Of a DNA stretch of 64,000 bases, positions 1 through 11,254 are shown in pieces (position 1 is the first letter of the stretch; every line of letters starts with the position of its first letter). The DNA is from Bacteroidota bacterium (lineage in GTDB: Bacteria > Bacteroidota > Bacteroidia > AKYH767-A > OLB10): assembly GCA_016717325.1 (NCBI GenBank), contig JADKFV010000051.1, forward strand, positions 46,848-110,847, given 5' to 3'. The position numbers were made by a program, and so were the translations under genes. The notes below the pieces were generated by a model. It worked only from the letters and a program-made list of their open reading frames with translations. It had not been told where the DNA came from and made no database searches.

Positions 1-1086
1 CAGGCTTAAGCGGCAGTTGTAATAGTAATGTCGATCTGCCGAAAATTACCATTAATACTATAACCACCAATGTGTGTAAATGCAATAGTTACTTTTAATG
101 CGAATGCAACAAAAGCAGGTGCAGCACCAATATATCAATGGAAAAAGAACGGACTTAATGTAGGTACGAATAATTCCACTTATATTGATAATACACTTGC
201 CAATAACGATGCTATTAGCTGTTCAATAACAACAACTACATCTGCTTCTGCCAGCTCAAACGTTATTAAAATGAATGTATTTTCGGGAGTACCTAATGTG
301 CCTGCATGGATTTCCGGTGCACGCTACGACCTATGCAACACTACAACAGACTATGTATACGAAGTAAGTGCAGTGAGCAACGCCACAGGATACAACTGGA
401 CAGTGCCAAACGATGCATTTATTAAAAGCGGACAAGGAACTTCCTCCATTACTGTAAACTTTTTGCCTTCATTTAGATTGGGCAATATTACTGTGAATGG
501 TATGAATGCATGCGGTGGTGGTGGTGTAAAAGTTGCAAACATAAGTGCAAACCCTTCAAAACCTTCTGCTATAAATGGAATAAACCAATTATGTAATAAC
601 CAACAAAATGTTTCATATTCTATCGACAGTATGGCACTGGTAACCGGGTATTTATGGGCAGTGCCAACAGACGCTACTATCGTTGCCGGACAAGGAACCA
701 ATAATATTGTTGTGAATTTCGGCATTAAAACAGGCAATATTACCGCCCAGGCTCAGAACAATTGTGGCGGTAGCATAAAGTCGGTATTGCCTGTCAATTT
801 TAATTGCAGGCTTTCTCAATCTTTCAATTCCTCCAACAATAATTCTTTCAGCCTTGTGAGTCCATTCGATAAAGAAATTATTTTTACTTCGGATCAAAGT
901 ATTAATCATGCTATTGCAACTTTGAGTGATGTTACCGGTCGAGTAGTTTATAACTGGGGAAATATTTCTTTCAATGCAAATGAAATAATGAAATTACAAA
1001 TGGATAAGAATATTCCTAAGGGAATTTATTTTTTCAAAATTAATAACACCTCTTTCGATTTTGTTGCAAAGGTTAGTCATGAATAG
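1..1086 (+). pseudogene. C-terminal part of an exported sulfatase-like T9SS protein (5' cut by window edge, frameshifted)
   Basis: The coding signal begins at the window edge in one frame (from base 3) and moves at about 70-78 into the frame that runs to 1086. Restoring two bases there would rebuild a segment matching the tail of the next gene (SYQWKKN / PIYQWKKNG Ig-like repeats). Two PKD/Ig-like repeats follow (YNWTVPNDA...SGQG and YLWAVPTDA...AGQG types). The end is a T9SS-type sorting domain (strand-rich, ATLSDVTGRVVYNW, then PKGIYFFKI). The catalytic part lies left of the window. Identity as a third tandem sulfatase is inferred from the near-identical tail in the neighbour at 1250-3915. 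The frameshift may be a sequencing indel. Confidence 0.7.
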
Positions 1087-1249
1087 TTCTTCTTAATTGC
1101 AACGCTTAATAGTTTGTAAGATTTCATTTTGGTTATTCTTTTTCTTATTTGGCTTAACTGGATTTAAATTCGTGATGGTAAAATAATTGCCATGAAAATT
1201 TAAACCTTTGTTATTCGTATTAATCTACCTAAGAATAAAACCTACCATT

Positions 1250-3915
1250 ATGAAAAATCTACTCTGCATTATTGTATTGTCCTTTTTTCTTTCGCTGTTT
1301 ATTCACAAAGAAATGTAGTGCTCATCATTACCGATGATGTGGGTACTGACTGGTTTGGTTTTTACGAAGACCATGTTGACACTGCAAGCATGCCTAACAT
1401 TCGAAAGTTATTGAGTAAGGGCGTTCGGTTTCAAAATGCCATGAGCAATCCCGTTTGTTCACCAACACGTGCAGGCATTTTTACAGGCCGATATAGTTTT
1501 CGCACTGGCGTAGGTAACGTTGTAGGACTGGCCGGTGCAGGCGAATTGGATACTGCAGAAATAACCATCCCAAAATTATTGAAGATTTATAATCCCAATA
1601 TTGGAAAAGCACAAATGGGAAAATGGCATTTACAGTCTGCTACACCGGCATCGCATTTAATGTATCCCAACAAAATGGGTTATAATTATTTTGCCGGAAG
1701 TTTCCCCGGTCAGCTAACAGACTATTATAACTGGACAAAAATCACCAATGGTGTTTCGAGCATGAGTACTACTTATGCAACTACTGAGAATACCAACAAT
1801 GCCATCACATGGATAAAATCACAGAACAATAAACCCTTCTTTTTATGGCTGGCATATAATGCAGCGCATACGCCATATCACGTGCCACCAATGGGTTTTT
1901 ACAACGGTACTTTATCGGGCACGCAACAGGATATAAATGCCAATCCAAAAAAATATTTTAAGGCTTCGCTCGAAGCACTCGATCACGAAGTTGGAAGGCT
2001 TTTCGATTCGCTTGCCGTTTTAAATAAATTGGACAGCACCGATTTTATTTTTATTGGTGATAATGGCAATACGCAAAACACAGCACAAGTTGCTAATACT
2101 ACAAGAGCAAAAGGAACCATTTATCAATATGGCGTGCATGTGCCTTTTATTGTTTCGGGTCCATCAGTTATTAACCCCGGACGAGTGAGTAGTGCTCTGG
2201 TAAATACGGTGGATATTTTTGCTACTGTACTTGAGTTGTTTGGTTATTCAACATGGCAATCGCAAATTTCTGTAAACAAACCAGTTGATAGCAAAAGCTT
2301 AATGCCAATAATATTAAATCAATCTACAAGTGTTCGTACCTGGGCATTTACCGAATTATTTAAAACAACAGCCGATCCTAAAGCCGGTAAGGCAATGCGA
2401 AATATTGATTACAAGCTTATGAATTTTGACGATGGTCATCAGGAATTTTATAACCTTACCAACGACTATAGCGAAGCAAATAATTTACTCTTAGGCACTT
2501 TGTCAAACACTGATATTGTAAACTATAATTATTTGTGTCAGGAAATGAGCACGCTTGTTGGTGTTGGAAGTTATTGCAACGCTGCATACTCACTTCCTAC
2601 TATTGAAATAACATCGAGTGCTACTTCTATTTGCTCCGGAACAAATGTTACATTCAGTGCCACTATTACAAATGGGGGAACCTCGCCAATATATCAATGG
2701 AAAAAGAATGGAACCAATGTAGGTACAAATAGCAACACTTATTCAACCACTTCACTAACGAATGGAGATACAATAACATGTGTACTTACCACCGCCTCAT
2801 TAACTACAGCAACATCGAACAGTATTGCTGTAACGGTGATTGTAAACGTTACTCCAGCAATTTCGATTACTGCAAGTTCAAGTACTATTTGCACTGCAAC
2901 ATCAGTTTCATTTAACGCAACTGTAACCAACGGAGGAACATCGCCATCCTATCAATGGAAAAAAAACAATGCAAACGTTGGAAACAATAGTAGCGCTTAT
3001 ACAGATATTGCTTTAGCGAATGGTGATGTTGTTTCTTGCACACTCACAAGTAGTGCTGTATGCGCAACCAGTAGTACTGCAAATTCTAATTCAATTACAA
3101 TGGCAGTGAGTAGTGCTATACCTGCCAAGCCAAATTCAATTGCAGGAACAAAGTTTAATCTTTGTAATACAAACACAAATTTTAATTATTCTGTTGCTGC
3201 TGTTAGCGGTGCTACAAGTTATAATTGGAGTGTACCTGCAAATTGTAGTTTGATAAGTGGGCAGGGTACTCCTTCAATTGTTGTTGCCTTTTCATCACTA
3301 TTTAAATCGGGCACACTTTCGGTTTCGGCAGTGAATGGTTGTGGGGTGGGCATTGCTCGAACCGCAGGATTATATGCTGCAACCGCAAAACCCGGAACTA
3401 TTAACGGCCTAAGTGTTGTGTGCGCAAATCAGCAAAGTGTTACTTATTCTATACCAGCGGTAACAGGTGCAACAAGTTATAAATGGACGGTGCCAACAGG
3501 CGCTACAATTGCCAGTGGGCAAGGCAGTACAGCGATAGTTGCAAATTTTGGGACCAGTAGCGGACTTGTAACAGTAGTTGCAAAAAATGCTTGTGCCAGT
3601 AGTTCGAAATCATCTTTTACAATAACAATGAATTGCAGAATGGGCGATGATATGTATGATGACAACATTAGTATTGTAACTGTAGTAAATCCGTTTGAAG
3701 ATAAAATAATTGTGAATGTAAACACTGGTATAGATAATGCTGAAGTTACATTATATGATATTACTGGTCGTGAAATTTATTGTTGGAAAAATTTATCGAT
3801 GAAAACAAATACGCAACAACATTTTGATGTGGAGAAAAATTTACCCAAGACAATTTATTTTCTCTCCATTAAAAATGAAAGCATCAACATCGTTTCAAAA
3901 ATATTTAACAAGTAA
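1250..3915 (+). CDS. Exported sulfatase with PKD-like repeats and T9SS sorting domain (frameshift in signal peptide)
   Basis: Type I (formylglycine) sulfatase. The first open codon in the main frame is an internal GTG at 1318, but a signal peptide (MKNLLCIIVLSFF...) starts at ATG 1250 in another frame. The two join across the T6 run at 1283-1288, so the real start is probably 1250 with a one-base indel. Residues counted from the GTG: LIITDDVG metal site at the N-terminus; NPVCSPTRAGIFTGR around 43-57 carries the C-x-P-x-R signature, with Cys47 as formylglycine precursor; the Asp/Asn metal motif FIGDNGN follows later. After about residue 420 come two Ig-like (YQWKKN) repeats, two PKD-like (YNWSVP, YKWTVP) repeats and a T9SS C-terminal domain. 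It likely acts outside the cell on sulfated polysaccharide or ester. It is tandem with a paralogue at 3951. Confidence 0.85.
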
Positions 3916-3950
3916 TATTACGTTTTCCAATTCCAAGAAAGATTTTTAAA

Positions 3951-5543
3951 ATGAATAAATATTTAATTGCTTTTTGTTTTTTTATTTTCTCATGTGACAC
4001 TTATGCACAGCGCAATGTCATACTTATAATAGCCGATGATATTGGCACCGATTATTTTGGTTTTTATGAAGACCATAATGATACCGTAGATGTTCCCAAC
4101 ATAAGAAGTTTGATGAATAATGGTATCCGATTTAAAAATGCCATGTCTAACCCTGTTTGCTCTCCAACGCGTGCAGGCATTTTTACTGGTCGATATAGTT
4201 TTCGTACTGGTGTGGGTGGTATAGTAGGAGGAGGAGGAGGTTCGAATCCGTTAGATACTGCCGAAATTTCGATACCAAAATTGCTCAATGTTTATAACCT
4301 AAATATTGTCAAAGCCCAAATCGGCAAATGGCATTTGAATCCTGCCATGCCACAATCTAATTTGCAAATCCCACTTGCATTAGGATATAATCATTTCGAA
4401 GGGCCATTTACGGGAGCATTAACAAACTACACCAACTGGACTAAATATACAAACGGAGTAGCAAGTACAATCACCACTTATGCCACCACCGAAAATGTAA
4501 ACAACGCCATGAGTTGGATTAATAACCAAACAGGAAAACCATTTTTTCTTTGGCTTGCTTTTAATGCTCCGCACTCACCATATCATTTGCCGCCAAACAA
4601 TTTGCATTCCTATGTGCTTAGTGGTACACCCCAAGATATTATGGCTAATCCAAAAAATTATTTTAAAGCATCTTTGCAGGCACTCGATACAGAGATAGGC
4701 CGAATGATAGATTCGCTCAAAGCCATAAACAGATTTGACAGCACCGATTTTATTTTTGTTGGCGATAATGGTAACACCAGTCAAACAGCGCAAATAGCAA
4801 ATATCAATCGTGCCAAGGGTACTATTTATCAGTATGGTGTGTATGTGCCGTTTATTATTTCTGGACCTTCGGTGGTTAATAAAGGAACTGCCAGCGATGC
4901 ATTGATTAACACCGTGGATATTTTTGCTACCGTGAACGAACTCATGGGCAATACAAATTGGCAAGCACAAATTCCTGCAAACAAACCTGTGGATAGCAAG
5001 AGCATTGTTCCCATACTAAAAAATCAAAGTTCTACTATTCGCCCATGGTCATTTACCGAGATATTTAAATTGACACCCGATGCCGATGACGGCAAAGCCA
5101 TACGTAATAATGATTACAAGCTCTTACGATTTGATGATGGGCACGAAGAGTTTTACTGCCTTGCAAACGACTCGTTAGAGTTGAACGATTTGCTGCCTGG
5201 TACTTTGAACGGAATAGAAATTTCAAACTATAATTATTTGTGCAGCGAAATTGCAACACTACTTGGCATTGGTACATTGTGCAATTACACTTCATTCCAT
5301 CAGTTGGAATACAATAATGATGATTTGTCGGCATATCCAAATCCATTCACATCATTTATTTATATTCAAAATAAAATCGAGAAAAATTATTATCAATTAA
5401 TAGATTACACCGGAAAAATAATTTACGATGGCGATAATATTACATCACAAAATTTTTCGCATTTGCAGCAAGGAATATATCTGTTGCAAACAACTGATGT
5501 AATAACTCATCGCACATCAACACAAAAACTTGTCAAGCAATAA
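3951..5543 (+). CDS. Exported sulfatase with T9SS sorting domain
   Basis: 530 aa. A signal peptide (MNKYLIAFCFFIFSC...TYAQ) is followed directly by the sulfatase domain: LIIADDIGTD metal motif near 26-34, NPVCSPTRAG with Cys70 as the formylglycine site, and FVGDNGN later. It is closely similar to the upstream sulfatase through the catalytic domain. It lacks that protein's Ig/PKD repeats and goes straight into a short C-terminal sorting domain (YPNPFTSFIYI ... LQQGIYLLQT). Spacing to the upstream gene is 35 bp, which fits a tandem duplication and possible co-transcription. The substrate cannot be told from sequence. No sulfatase-maturing enzyme is in the window. Confidence 0.88.
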   Translation: MNKYLIAFCFFIFSCDTYAQRNVILIIADDIGTDYFGFYEDHNDTVDVPNIRSLMNNGIRFKNAMSNPVCSPTRAGIFTGRYSFRTGVGGIVGGGGGSNPLDTAEISIPKLLNVYNLNIVKAQIGKWHLNPAMPQSNLQIPLALGYNHFEGPFTGALTNYTNWTKYTNGVASTITTYATTENVNNAMSWINNQTGKPFFLWLAFNAPHSPYHLPPNNLHSYVLSGTPQDIMANPKNYFKASLQALDTEIGRMIDSLKAINRFDSTDFIFVGDNGNTSQTAQIANINRAKGTIYQYGVYVPFIISGPSVVNKGTASDALINTVDIFATVNELMGNTNWQAQIPANKPVDSKSIVPILKNQSSTIRPWSFTEIFKLTPDADDGKAIRNNDYKLLRFDDGHEEFYCLANDSLELNDLLPGTLNGIEISNYNYLCSEIATLLGIGTLCNYTSFHQLEYNNDDLSAYPNPFTSFIYIQNKIEKNYYQLIDYTGKIIYDGDNITSQNFSHLQQGIYLLQTTDVITHRTSTQKLVKQ

Positions 5544-5584
5544 AAATAACATTTCAGAGTCCCAACTCTTTCTTGTTATCTAGC

Positions 5585-5634
5585 TTTAGAGTCTCTCATG
5601 CCAATAAAAAACAAAAGCGTATGAGGACTCTAAA
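5585..5634 (+). terminator. Terminator-like hairpin after the sulfatase genes
   Basis: Arms TTTAGAGTCTCTCAT (5585-5599) and ATGAGGACTCTAAA (5621-5634) pair almost fully around a 21-base A-rich loop, with T-rich sequence downstream. The position, 40 bp after a stop codon and before the CotH gene, fits a rho-independent terminator. A related hairpin is at 18621-18668. Confidence 0.6.
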
Positions 5635-5697
5635 AAGATTTATGGGGAGGCTTTTCTTTTTTTGTACTATTGCCATATATCAAATGGATGGTACGAA

Positions 5698-8049
5698 ATG
5701 TCAAACAAAATGCTCACCATGTTTTCAAGAATAATATTATTCCTCGCATTTTTTTGTGGAGGAATATTTAGTGCCATAAACACAAAAGCACAATGCTGCA
5801 CTTACACTTTATCAATGCACGATAGTTATGGCGATGGATGGAATGGTGGGCAACTGGAAATTTTTATAAACAATATTTCTATAGGAATTTTTAGCGGAAA
5901 AAATTACGCCAGTGTCGATACATTTTCAATTTGTAATGGCGATTCATTGGTATTGTTTTATACTGCCGGAATGTATGAGAACGAAAACTCTTACGAACTT
6001 TTCGACCCGGCATGGAATCTTATTTTTGATGACGGCCCCACACCGCAAATTTATACAGTTTTTAATTACAGTTGTAATTGCAATGTTATTTCATTAGCCG
6101 GCAGTCATCTATTCAATTCTATTCCTATCGATACAGCAAATTTCATGTTTGCCGACAACAGCATCTTTGCCGGGTCGGGGCTCAATGCCGGCTGTGCCGA
6201 TTATAAAGGCCATGATATGTGGTTTAGCATGGTGGTGCCACCTTCGGGCAATATTAGTTTCAGTACCGATAGCGGAAACATAAGCGATACCGGAATTGCC
6301 GCATGGACCGATAGCCTTTGCACAAATTTGAAAAATATTGGTTGCGATGATGATGGTGGCCCTGGATATTATTCTTTCTTATTGTTGTACGACCTTACTC
6401 CCGGAGCAACTGTCTACATACAAGTTTTTGGATATGGTGGTGGCACTGGAACATTTCAATTATGTGCACACGATTTAGGAAAAGTAACACTCGATAGCAG
6501 CGAATTGCCCATCGTAATTTTACACACACAAGGGCAACAAATTATTGAGGATAAAAAAATAAATGCGCTGATGGAAATAATATATAATGGCGCAAATAAT
6601 ATTACTTATGTGAATGATATTGCAAATATTTACAACGGAAATATTGGTATTGAAATAAGAGGTGCTACTTCGGCATCGTACCCACAACGACCTTATGGTA
6701 TCGAAACGCGCGATACATCGGGTGCAAATAATGATGTTTCAATATTGGGAATGCCTGCCGAAAATGACTGGGTGTTGTTGTCAAATTTCAACGACCGTTC
6801 ACTCATAAGAAATCCGTTGACTTTTAAATTGTTTGGCGATATGGGAAATTATTCTGTACGCACGCAATTGTGCGAAGTGCTTGTAGATACGAACTATAAG
6901 GGCATTTACATGTTTGGCGAAAAAATAAAACGCGATAGTGGAAGGGTTCATATTTCGAAATTAACTGCCATAGATACTACAGGTGACGAACTTACAGGAG
7001 GATATATTCTGCAGCAAAATTATTGGGATGCTACCAATAGTTTTTTATCAAATTATTCTCCTATCGACCATCCAACTTTCGATGTGCATTTTGTTTACGA
7101 GTATCCAAGTGCCGATACAATTGCAGTGGCACAAAAAAATTACATAGCCGCTTTTATCGATAGTTTGGAAGATGCTTTGTACAGCCCTAATTTCGATGAT
7201 ACGTTAATTGGTTTCCGCAAATACCTCGATGTAAAATCCTTTATCGATTACTTTCTGATAAACGAACTTGCCCGCAGTAACGATGGCTTTAAAAAGAGTG
7301 TATTTTTTTATAAAGATAAATTTTCGAAAGGGGGGAAGTTAAAAGCTGGCCCTGTGTGGGATTTCGACTGGGGTTTCAAAAACCTGTACGGTTGCATCAA
7401 TACCGAAAACTCGATAGGTGCCGGATGGGCGCACCTTGTGAACGATTGCCCTACCGATAATTACAGTACCGGTTGGTATATACGTATGTTGCAGGATAGT
7501 ACGTTTAATAACGAACTGCGTTGTACTTACGAAGACTACCGTACCAATATTTTAGACACTGCCGTTATTTTTGCATATATAGATAGCGTGCGAAATGTGG
7601 TGCAAAATGCACAGGCGCGGCACTTCCGCAAGTGGCCTATTCTTGGCATCAGTGGCCCGGCACCAGAAATAAATCCCATAGCAACTACATACAATGCCGA
7701 ACTCGATACTTTAAAAAAATGGATTTCTATACGCCTTCAATGGCTCGATGCAAATATTCCTGGATTATGTATTCCTGTTTTTACTTCAACAAATGAGTCC
7801 AATAATTTTAGTCGCTTCAATTTTTTTCCTAATCCTACAAATGGTATTGTACATTTCGATGGAAGCGTTTTTCAAAACCGTGAAGTGATTTTTCGAATTT
7901 ATAGTTGTGATGGAAAACTGATCGAGCAAAAGAATTTTCTTGATGGAAAAATAAATTTCGATTTTTTCTTAAATGAAAAAGGTGTTTTCTATTTTACGTT
8001 TGCCGATACTAACGGCATTTTACAACGTGGAAAAATTGTTGTTATTTGA
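5698..8049 (+). CDS. CotH-kinase-type exported protein with T9SS sorting domain
   Basis: A longer frame opens at 5662, but ATG 5698 (MSNKML) or 5719 (MFSRII) places the hydrophobic signal segment (ILFLAFFCGGIFSAINTKAQ) correctly, so 5698 is preferred. The N-terminal third has a jelly-roll-like segment (SMHDSYGDGWNGG) and a second beta domain. The middle matches the CotH family, a protein-kinase-like fold: SILGMPAENDWVLLSNFNDR, SLIRNPLTFKL, GIYMFGEKIKRD and GPVWDFDWGF. The C-terminus is a T9SS domain (FNFFPNPTNGIVHFDG). Family knowledge: CotH members phosphorylate secreted proteins or are inactive kin found in many exported Bacteroidota proteins. Catalysis here is not established. Confidence 0.83.
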   Translation: MSNKMLTMFSRIILFLAFFCGGIFSAINTKAQCCTYTLSMHDSYGDGWNGGQLEIFINNISIGIFSGKNYASVDTFSICNGDSLVLFYTAGMYENENSYELFDPAWNLIFDDGPTPQIYTVFNYSCNCNVISLAGSHLFNSIPIDTANFMFADNSIFAGSGLNAGCADYKGHDMWFSMVVPPSGNISFSTDSGNISDTGIAAWTDSLCTNLKNIGCDDDGGPGYYSFLLLYDLTPGATVYIQVFGYGGGTGTFQLCAHDLGKVTLDSSELPIVILHTQGQQIIEDKKINALMEIIYNGANNITYVNDIANIYNGNIGIEIRGATSASYPQRPYGIETRDTSGANNDVSILGMPAENDWVLLSNFNDRSLIRNPLTFKLFGDMGNYSVRTQLCEVLVDTNYKGIYMFGEKIKRDSGRVHISKLTAIDTTGDELTGGYILQQNYWDATNSFLSNYSPIDHPTFDVHFVYEYPSADTIAVAQKNYIAAFIDSLEDALYSPNFDDTLIGFRKYLDVKSFIDYFLINELARSNDGFKKSVFFYKDKFSKGGKLKAGPVWDFDWGFKNLYGCINTENSIGAGWAHLVNDCPTDNYSTGWYIRMLQDSTFNNELRCTYEDYRTNILDTAVIFAYIDSVRNVVQNAQARHFRKWPILGISGPAPEINPIATTYNAELDTLKKWISIRLQWLDANIPGLCIPVFTSTNESNNFSRFNFFPNPTNGIVHFDGSVFQNREVIFRIYSCDGKLIEQKNFLDGKINFDFFLNEKGVFYFTFADTNGILQRGKIVVI

Positions 8050-8214
8050 TTAAATCATTGGATTAATTTACGCTAATCAAATTGGTAATGACAATCTGTT
8101 GCAAAAAAAACATGAACACCAAAGCAAAATCAATTTTGCCCGTTTCATTATTCAGGGCATGAATAAGTTTAGTAAGGTTTTAATTCCTAAATTTACACCA
8201 ATAAAAAAAACAAA

Positions 8215-8613
8215 ATGAAATCTTCTGCAAAATTAGTTTCTTGTTTCATTGGCATAATTATTATGTTTAGTGGATGCAATTCGGGTTATGAAAATCGATA
8301 CAAAGATATTGTGGCCGGATACAAGGAATATAAAGATTGTTTAAAGGAATGCAGTAACAATGAGGCACAGTATAAGGCCGAGTACATTGCATGCTTCAAT
8401 AGTTATTACACTGAGTTTATTAACTCAACTGATTGTAACCAATACTCTTCTAACATCACAATTTATAAGCAATGCGTAGCAAGAGAAAAACTGGAGTTTA
8501 AGCTTAATGTAGACGCGTGTCTTAGTAAGTACGAAAATCATTTAAAAGAAATTGAAGCATGCAGGGCTTCTTGTTTGGCTAAATTTAATAGTCGATTTTC
8601 AGTATCTCAATAA
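8215..8613 (+). CDS. Small Cys-rich lipoprotein
   Basis: 132 aa. The lipobox is IIMFSGC at residues 15-21, so it is predicted to be lipidated at Cys21. The mature part is mostly helical and charged. It has spaced cysteines in Cx3C pairs (CLKEC, CRASC) and others in between, suggesting disulfides or a hairpin of helices. No family recognised. It stands alone between a T9SS gene and a convergent gene. Its leader is AT-rich (taaaaaaaacaaaATG type), as elsewhere in this genome. Confidence 0.7.
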   Translation: MKSSAKLVSCFIGIIIMFSGCNSGYENRYKDIVAGYKEYKDCLKECSNNEAQYKAEYIACFNSYYTEFINSTDCNQYSSNITIYKQCVAREKLEFKLNVDACLSKYENHLKEIEACRASCLAKFNSRFSVSQ

Positions 8614-8655
8614 GTAAAAGATTCGTATTTTCATTTCCAACCGATTCAAAAATAA

Positions 8656-10359
8656 TTATTCTATCACCGTTTCTTCTCTATATAAAAAGTTATTGTCGTC
8701 AAAAATGATAACAGTATAAAGTCCTGCAGCAATTTTATCCGTATCGATTGTCGTTATACCTTCTTCCAGTATTCTTTTCAAAATCAATTGCCCTGTTGAA
8801 TTGTAAATCATCAGTTGCAAATTTTCGGCATTGTCCATATTATCGATATAAAATTTATCGTAAGCCGGATTTGGAAACAACAACACTTTTTGTTCTTCGT
8901 AATTTTCATCGGTGTTTAGTAATATTTTTTCTTCGCTAACAGCTGGCTGAATAGGGCATGCATTTTTTGCAGGTAGTTCAACTTTCCATATGCTGGCTTC
9001 GGTACTATCACCTGTTTCAATTACATAAATCGAATTTTCTATTTGCACAGCATCAACAGGATGCCAAAAATTGGTGACGATTTTTTTAGCTGTAAACTCA
9101 TAAACATTTTTTGTGTTGTTTTTTGTAAATTCTAGTTGAAGTAAATCTTCGCTATTGTCGTTGAATGGCGTAAGCAGCGATGAAGGTTTTGGAAGACCGG
9201 CATTGCCACGTGTAAAACTAAGTACAAAGCCATCGCCCTTCAGGTCGCAACCAATAAGCGAATCGGTATCGAACAATATTCCCAATGGTGAACGATGTGA
9301 TGTAAGTGAATAACATTTTTTTCCTAATGCACTGGCATCGATTATTGCACCGGTAGCAGTGTCGCGCATCATATCTGCATCCGGGCCATTGTTGGCACAG
9401 GGAAGAATAAATTTTTGCGTTGGTACAGGAAATGTTGGGTCGTTGCTCCATTGATTATTCTTGTATGAGTAACTTGTTTTTGGAACCATCACATTTGTTA
9501 CTGGGTTAAAACTCGAAAAATATTGCGGGTTCCATGTGCTGCCAAGAACCCACGGATAACCATAGTGCTTGCCTTGCCGTATCCAGTTTATTTCATCCTC
9601 ATGATCGGCATCGCTGCTATTTTCGGCACCGAACAATTCGCCTTTTGCGTTGTAGGCAAAATCATAAGTATTGCGAATTCCTTTTGCTACTAAACGCCCT
9701 TGCGAATTAAGTGTTGTTACATTATTGGGAAGAATAATATTGATACTATCTGCAGGTACTTTCAAAATAATTGCTGCTAATGGCACTCCTCGTTTGTTGG
9801 GAAAGGTACCATCAAACGTATCAATTTCACCATGGTCGCCACGCGAACCGCTGCACACCACTATAGTATCCTGAGCAGGATTAAATGTAATGCCCGAAAA
9901 GAGATGATTAAAATATTTTCCTCCGGCATACGATGCTGTAGAAGCAACTGTACTCCAGGTATACGAGCCGTTGTTTTGCCGAGTAGCTTTCTTTATATAG
10001 CTTTTGTAATATTTGTTTGCGAGATTACTACCCGAAACATAAATAGAATTATTTTTAACCAATAAGCCATACACTACCTGAATGCCATGATTACTGCCGG
10101 TAAACAGTAATGAATCTGTACGGTATGGTTGAAGAAAATTTTTGATAACGCGTATATCACCATCATAAGTAGCGTAATATAAATTCGAATCGATTTTATT
10201 ATACACCATTCGTGTGACGCCTTCATATGGTATACCCATTATTCTTGTAATGGTAATGTCGTTTCGCAATGATGTTGGCGAACTCATAGGTTGTTGCGCT
10301 TTTGCATAAAAACAAAAAGCAAAAATGGAAACTAAAGTGAGGTAAGATTTTTTAAGCAT
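8656..10359 (-). CDS. Exported glucose/sorbosone dehydrogenase-like beta-propeller with T9SS domain
   Basis: The frame is open to 10413, but ATG 10359 (MLKKSYLTLVSIFAFCFYAKAQ) gives a clean signal peptide and is chosen. The body resembles soluble aldose sugar dehydrogenases (PQQ-binding six-bladed propeller): YNAKGELFGAENSSDADHED then INWIRQGKHYGYPWV are typical of that family, as are SPLGILFDT and the NFWHPVDAVQ segment. A T9SS sorting domain closes the protein (LLFPNPAYDKFYID ... IAAGLYTVIIFD). It is likely secreted and may oxidise sugars or simply be a propeller. The gene is convergent with the lipoprotein gene. Confidence 0.8.
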   Translation of the reverse strand: MLKKSYLTLVSIFAFCFYAKAQQPMSSPTSLRNDITITRIMGIPYEGVTRMVYNKIDSNLYYATYDGDIRVIKNFLQPYRTDSLLFTGSNHGIQVVYGLLVKNNSIYVSGSNLANKYYKSYIKKATRQNNGSYTWSTVASTASYAGGKYFNHLFSGITFNPAQDTIVVCSGSRGDHGEIDTFDGTFPNKRGVPLAAIILKVPADSINIILPNNVTTLNSQGRLVAKGIRNTYDFAYNAKGELFGAENSSDADHEDEINWIRQGKHYGYPWVLGSTWNPQYFSSFNPVTNVMVPKTSYSYKNNQWSNDPTFPVPTQKFILPCANNGPDADMMRDTATGAIIDASALGKKCYSLTSHRSPLGILFDTDSLIGCDLKGDGFVLSFTRGNAGLPKPSSLLTPFNDNSEDLLQLEFTKNNTKNVYEFTAKKIVTNFWHPVDAVQIENSIYVIETGDSTEASIWKVELPAKNACPIQPAVSEEKILLNTDENYEEQKVLLFPNPAYDKFYIDNMDNAENLQLMIYNSTGQLILKRILEEGITTIDTDKIAAGLYTVIIFDDNNFLYREETVIE

Positions 10360-10612
10360 GGTTTTGAAAAATTTGGTTAGCACAAGAGTATAAATTAATA
10401 TTATCACTGACAAATATTTTTCTATAGAAATAATGTTGTGATTATACTGCGCACCAGCTTTTTATGCATTACTCAACTAAAGAGACTCACATTTCAAAAA
10501 AAACAAATGTGCATAGAGAATTTAAGGTGATTATATTTACCACCAACAATACTATTATACACCAAGTACTTTATTTTTTTTCAGGGGCTTTAGGTTGAGT
10601 ATGTTCAGGCGT

Positions 10613-11095
10613 TTATTTTGTTTCGGTAGTTTTATCTTTTGCGTCCTTTTTGTCTCCCTGTTCATTTGTTTTTTTTGCCACAGGCCATACATCGTGTTCT
10701 TTGTTCAAAATGCTTTCTACACGTGTAACAAAAAGTTTTTCTTTATCGATGCCGGGTACACCATATTCGCCACTATCAAATTTGTAGTAAAATATTTCCG
10801 GTTTTAATTGTTCGATTGTGGTGCGGTAATTTACCCACAACTCCTGGTACTGAAATGTTTTTAATGCCGAAGTAAGAATAGTAACAGAAGCAGCCGAAAC
10901 CACTATAAAGTATTGCATATCGTAATCGCCAATTGTCTTAACTGCAGCAAGTAGGGTTGTCAAGGTTGAAAGTATAATCAGTAACCACTGACAGTTTTTA
11001 TACTTCTTTTGATTTTTTGCCGAAGCTTTTTCGTAATAATTGATCTGATCGAGATACCTGTTTTCAAGGTATTCGTTAAATATTTTTGCATCCAT
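10613..11095 (-). CDS. DUF4231 membrane protein
   Basis: 160 aa. Matches the DUF4231 pattern: an N-terminal helix with YLENRYLDQINYYEKA, two adjacent transmembrane segments (LLIILSTLTTLLAAV and YFIVVSAASVTILTSAL), then a cytoplasmic helix (YQELWVNYRTTIEQLKPEIFYY) and a charged tail. The family is often linked to SLATT-type effector membrane proteins in nucleotide-dependent defence systems, but no partner is seen here and the function is unknown. It is followed by about 200 bp of A/T-rich DNA with no gene. Confidence 0.75.
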   Translation of the reverse strand: MDAKIFNEYLENRYLDQINYYEKASAKNQKKYKNCQWLLIILSTLTTLLAAVKTIGDYDMQYFIVVSAASVTILTSALKTFQYQELWVNYRTTIEQLKPEIFYYKFDSGEYGVPGIDKEKLFVTRVESILNKEHDVWPVAKKTNEQGDKKDAKDKTTETK

Positions 11096-11254
11096 AATTG
11101 ATAATGATTTTTTAGTAACCGTTATTAATATAAAACAAACTCATTTTGATATTATTTGTAAAACTACTTTTTTAGTTTACAATATGGTATACATTTCTCT
11201 GATGCAGTTTATTTATTTGTGTGCGCCACTCTGAACGGTCTTTGGTAAACATTG

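Noticed and set aside
4235..4255. GGTTCGAATCC, like the T-loop of a tRNA
   Set aside because: It lies inside the sulfatase coding sequence (GGGGSNPLD) and no acceptor or anticodon stem fits around it.
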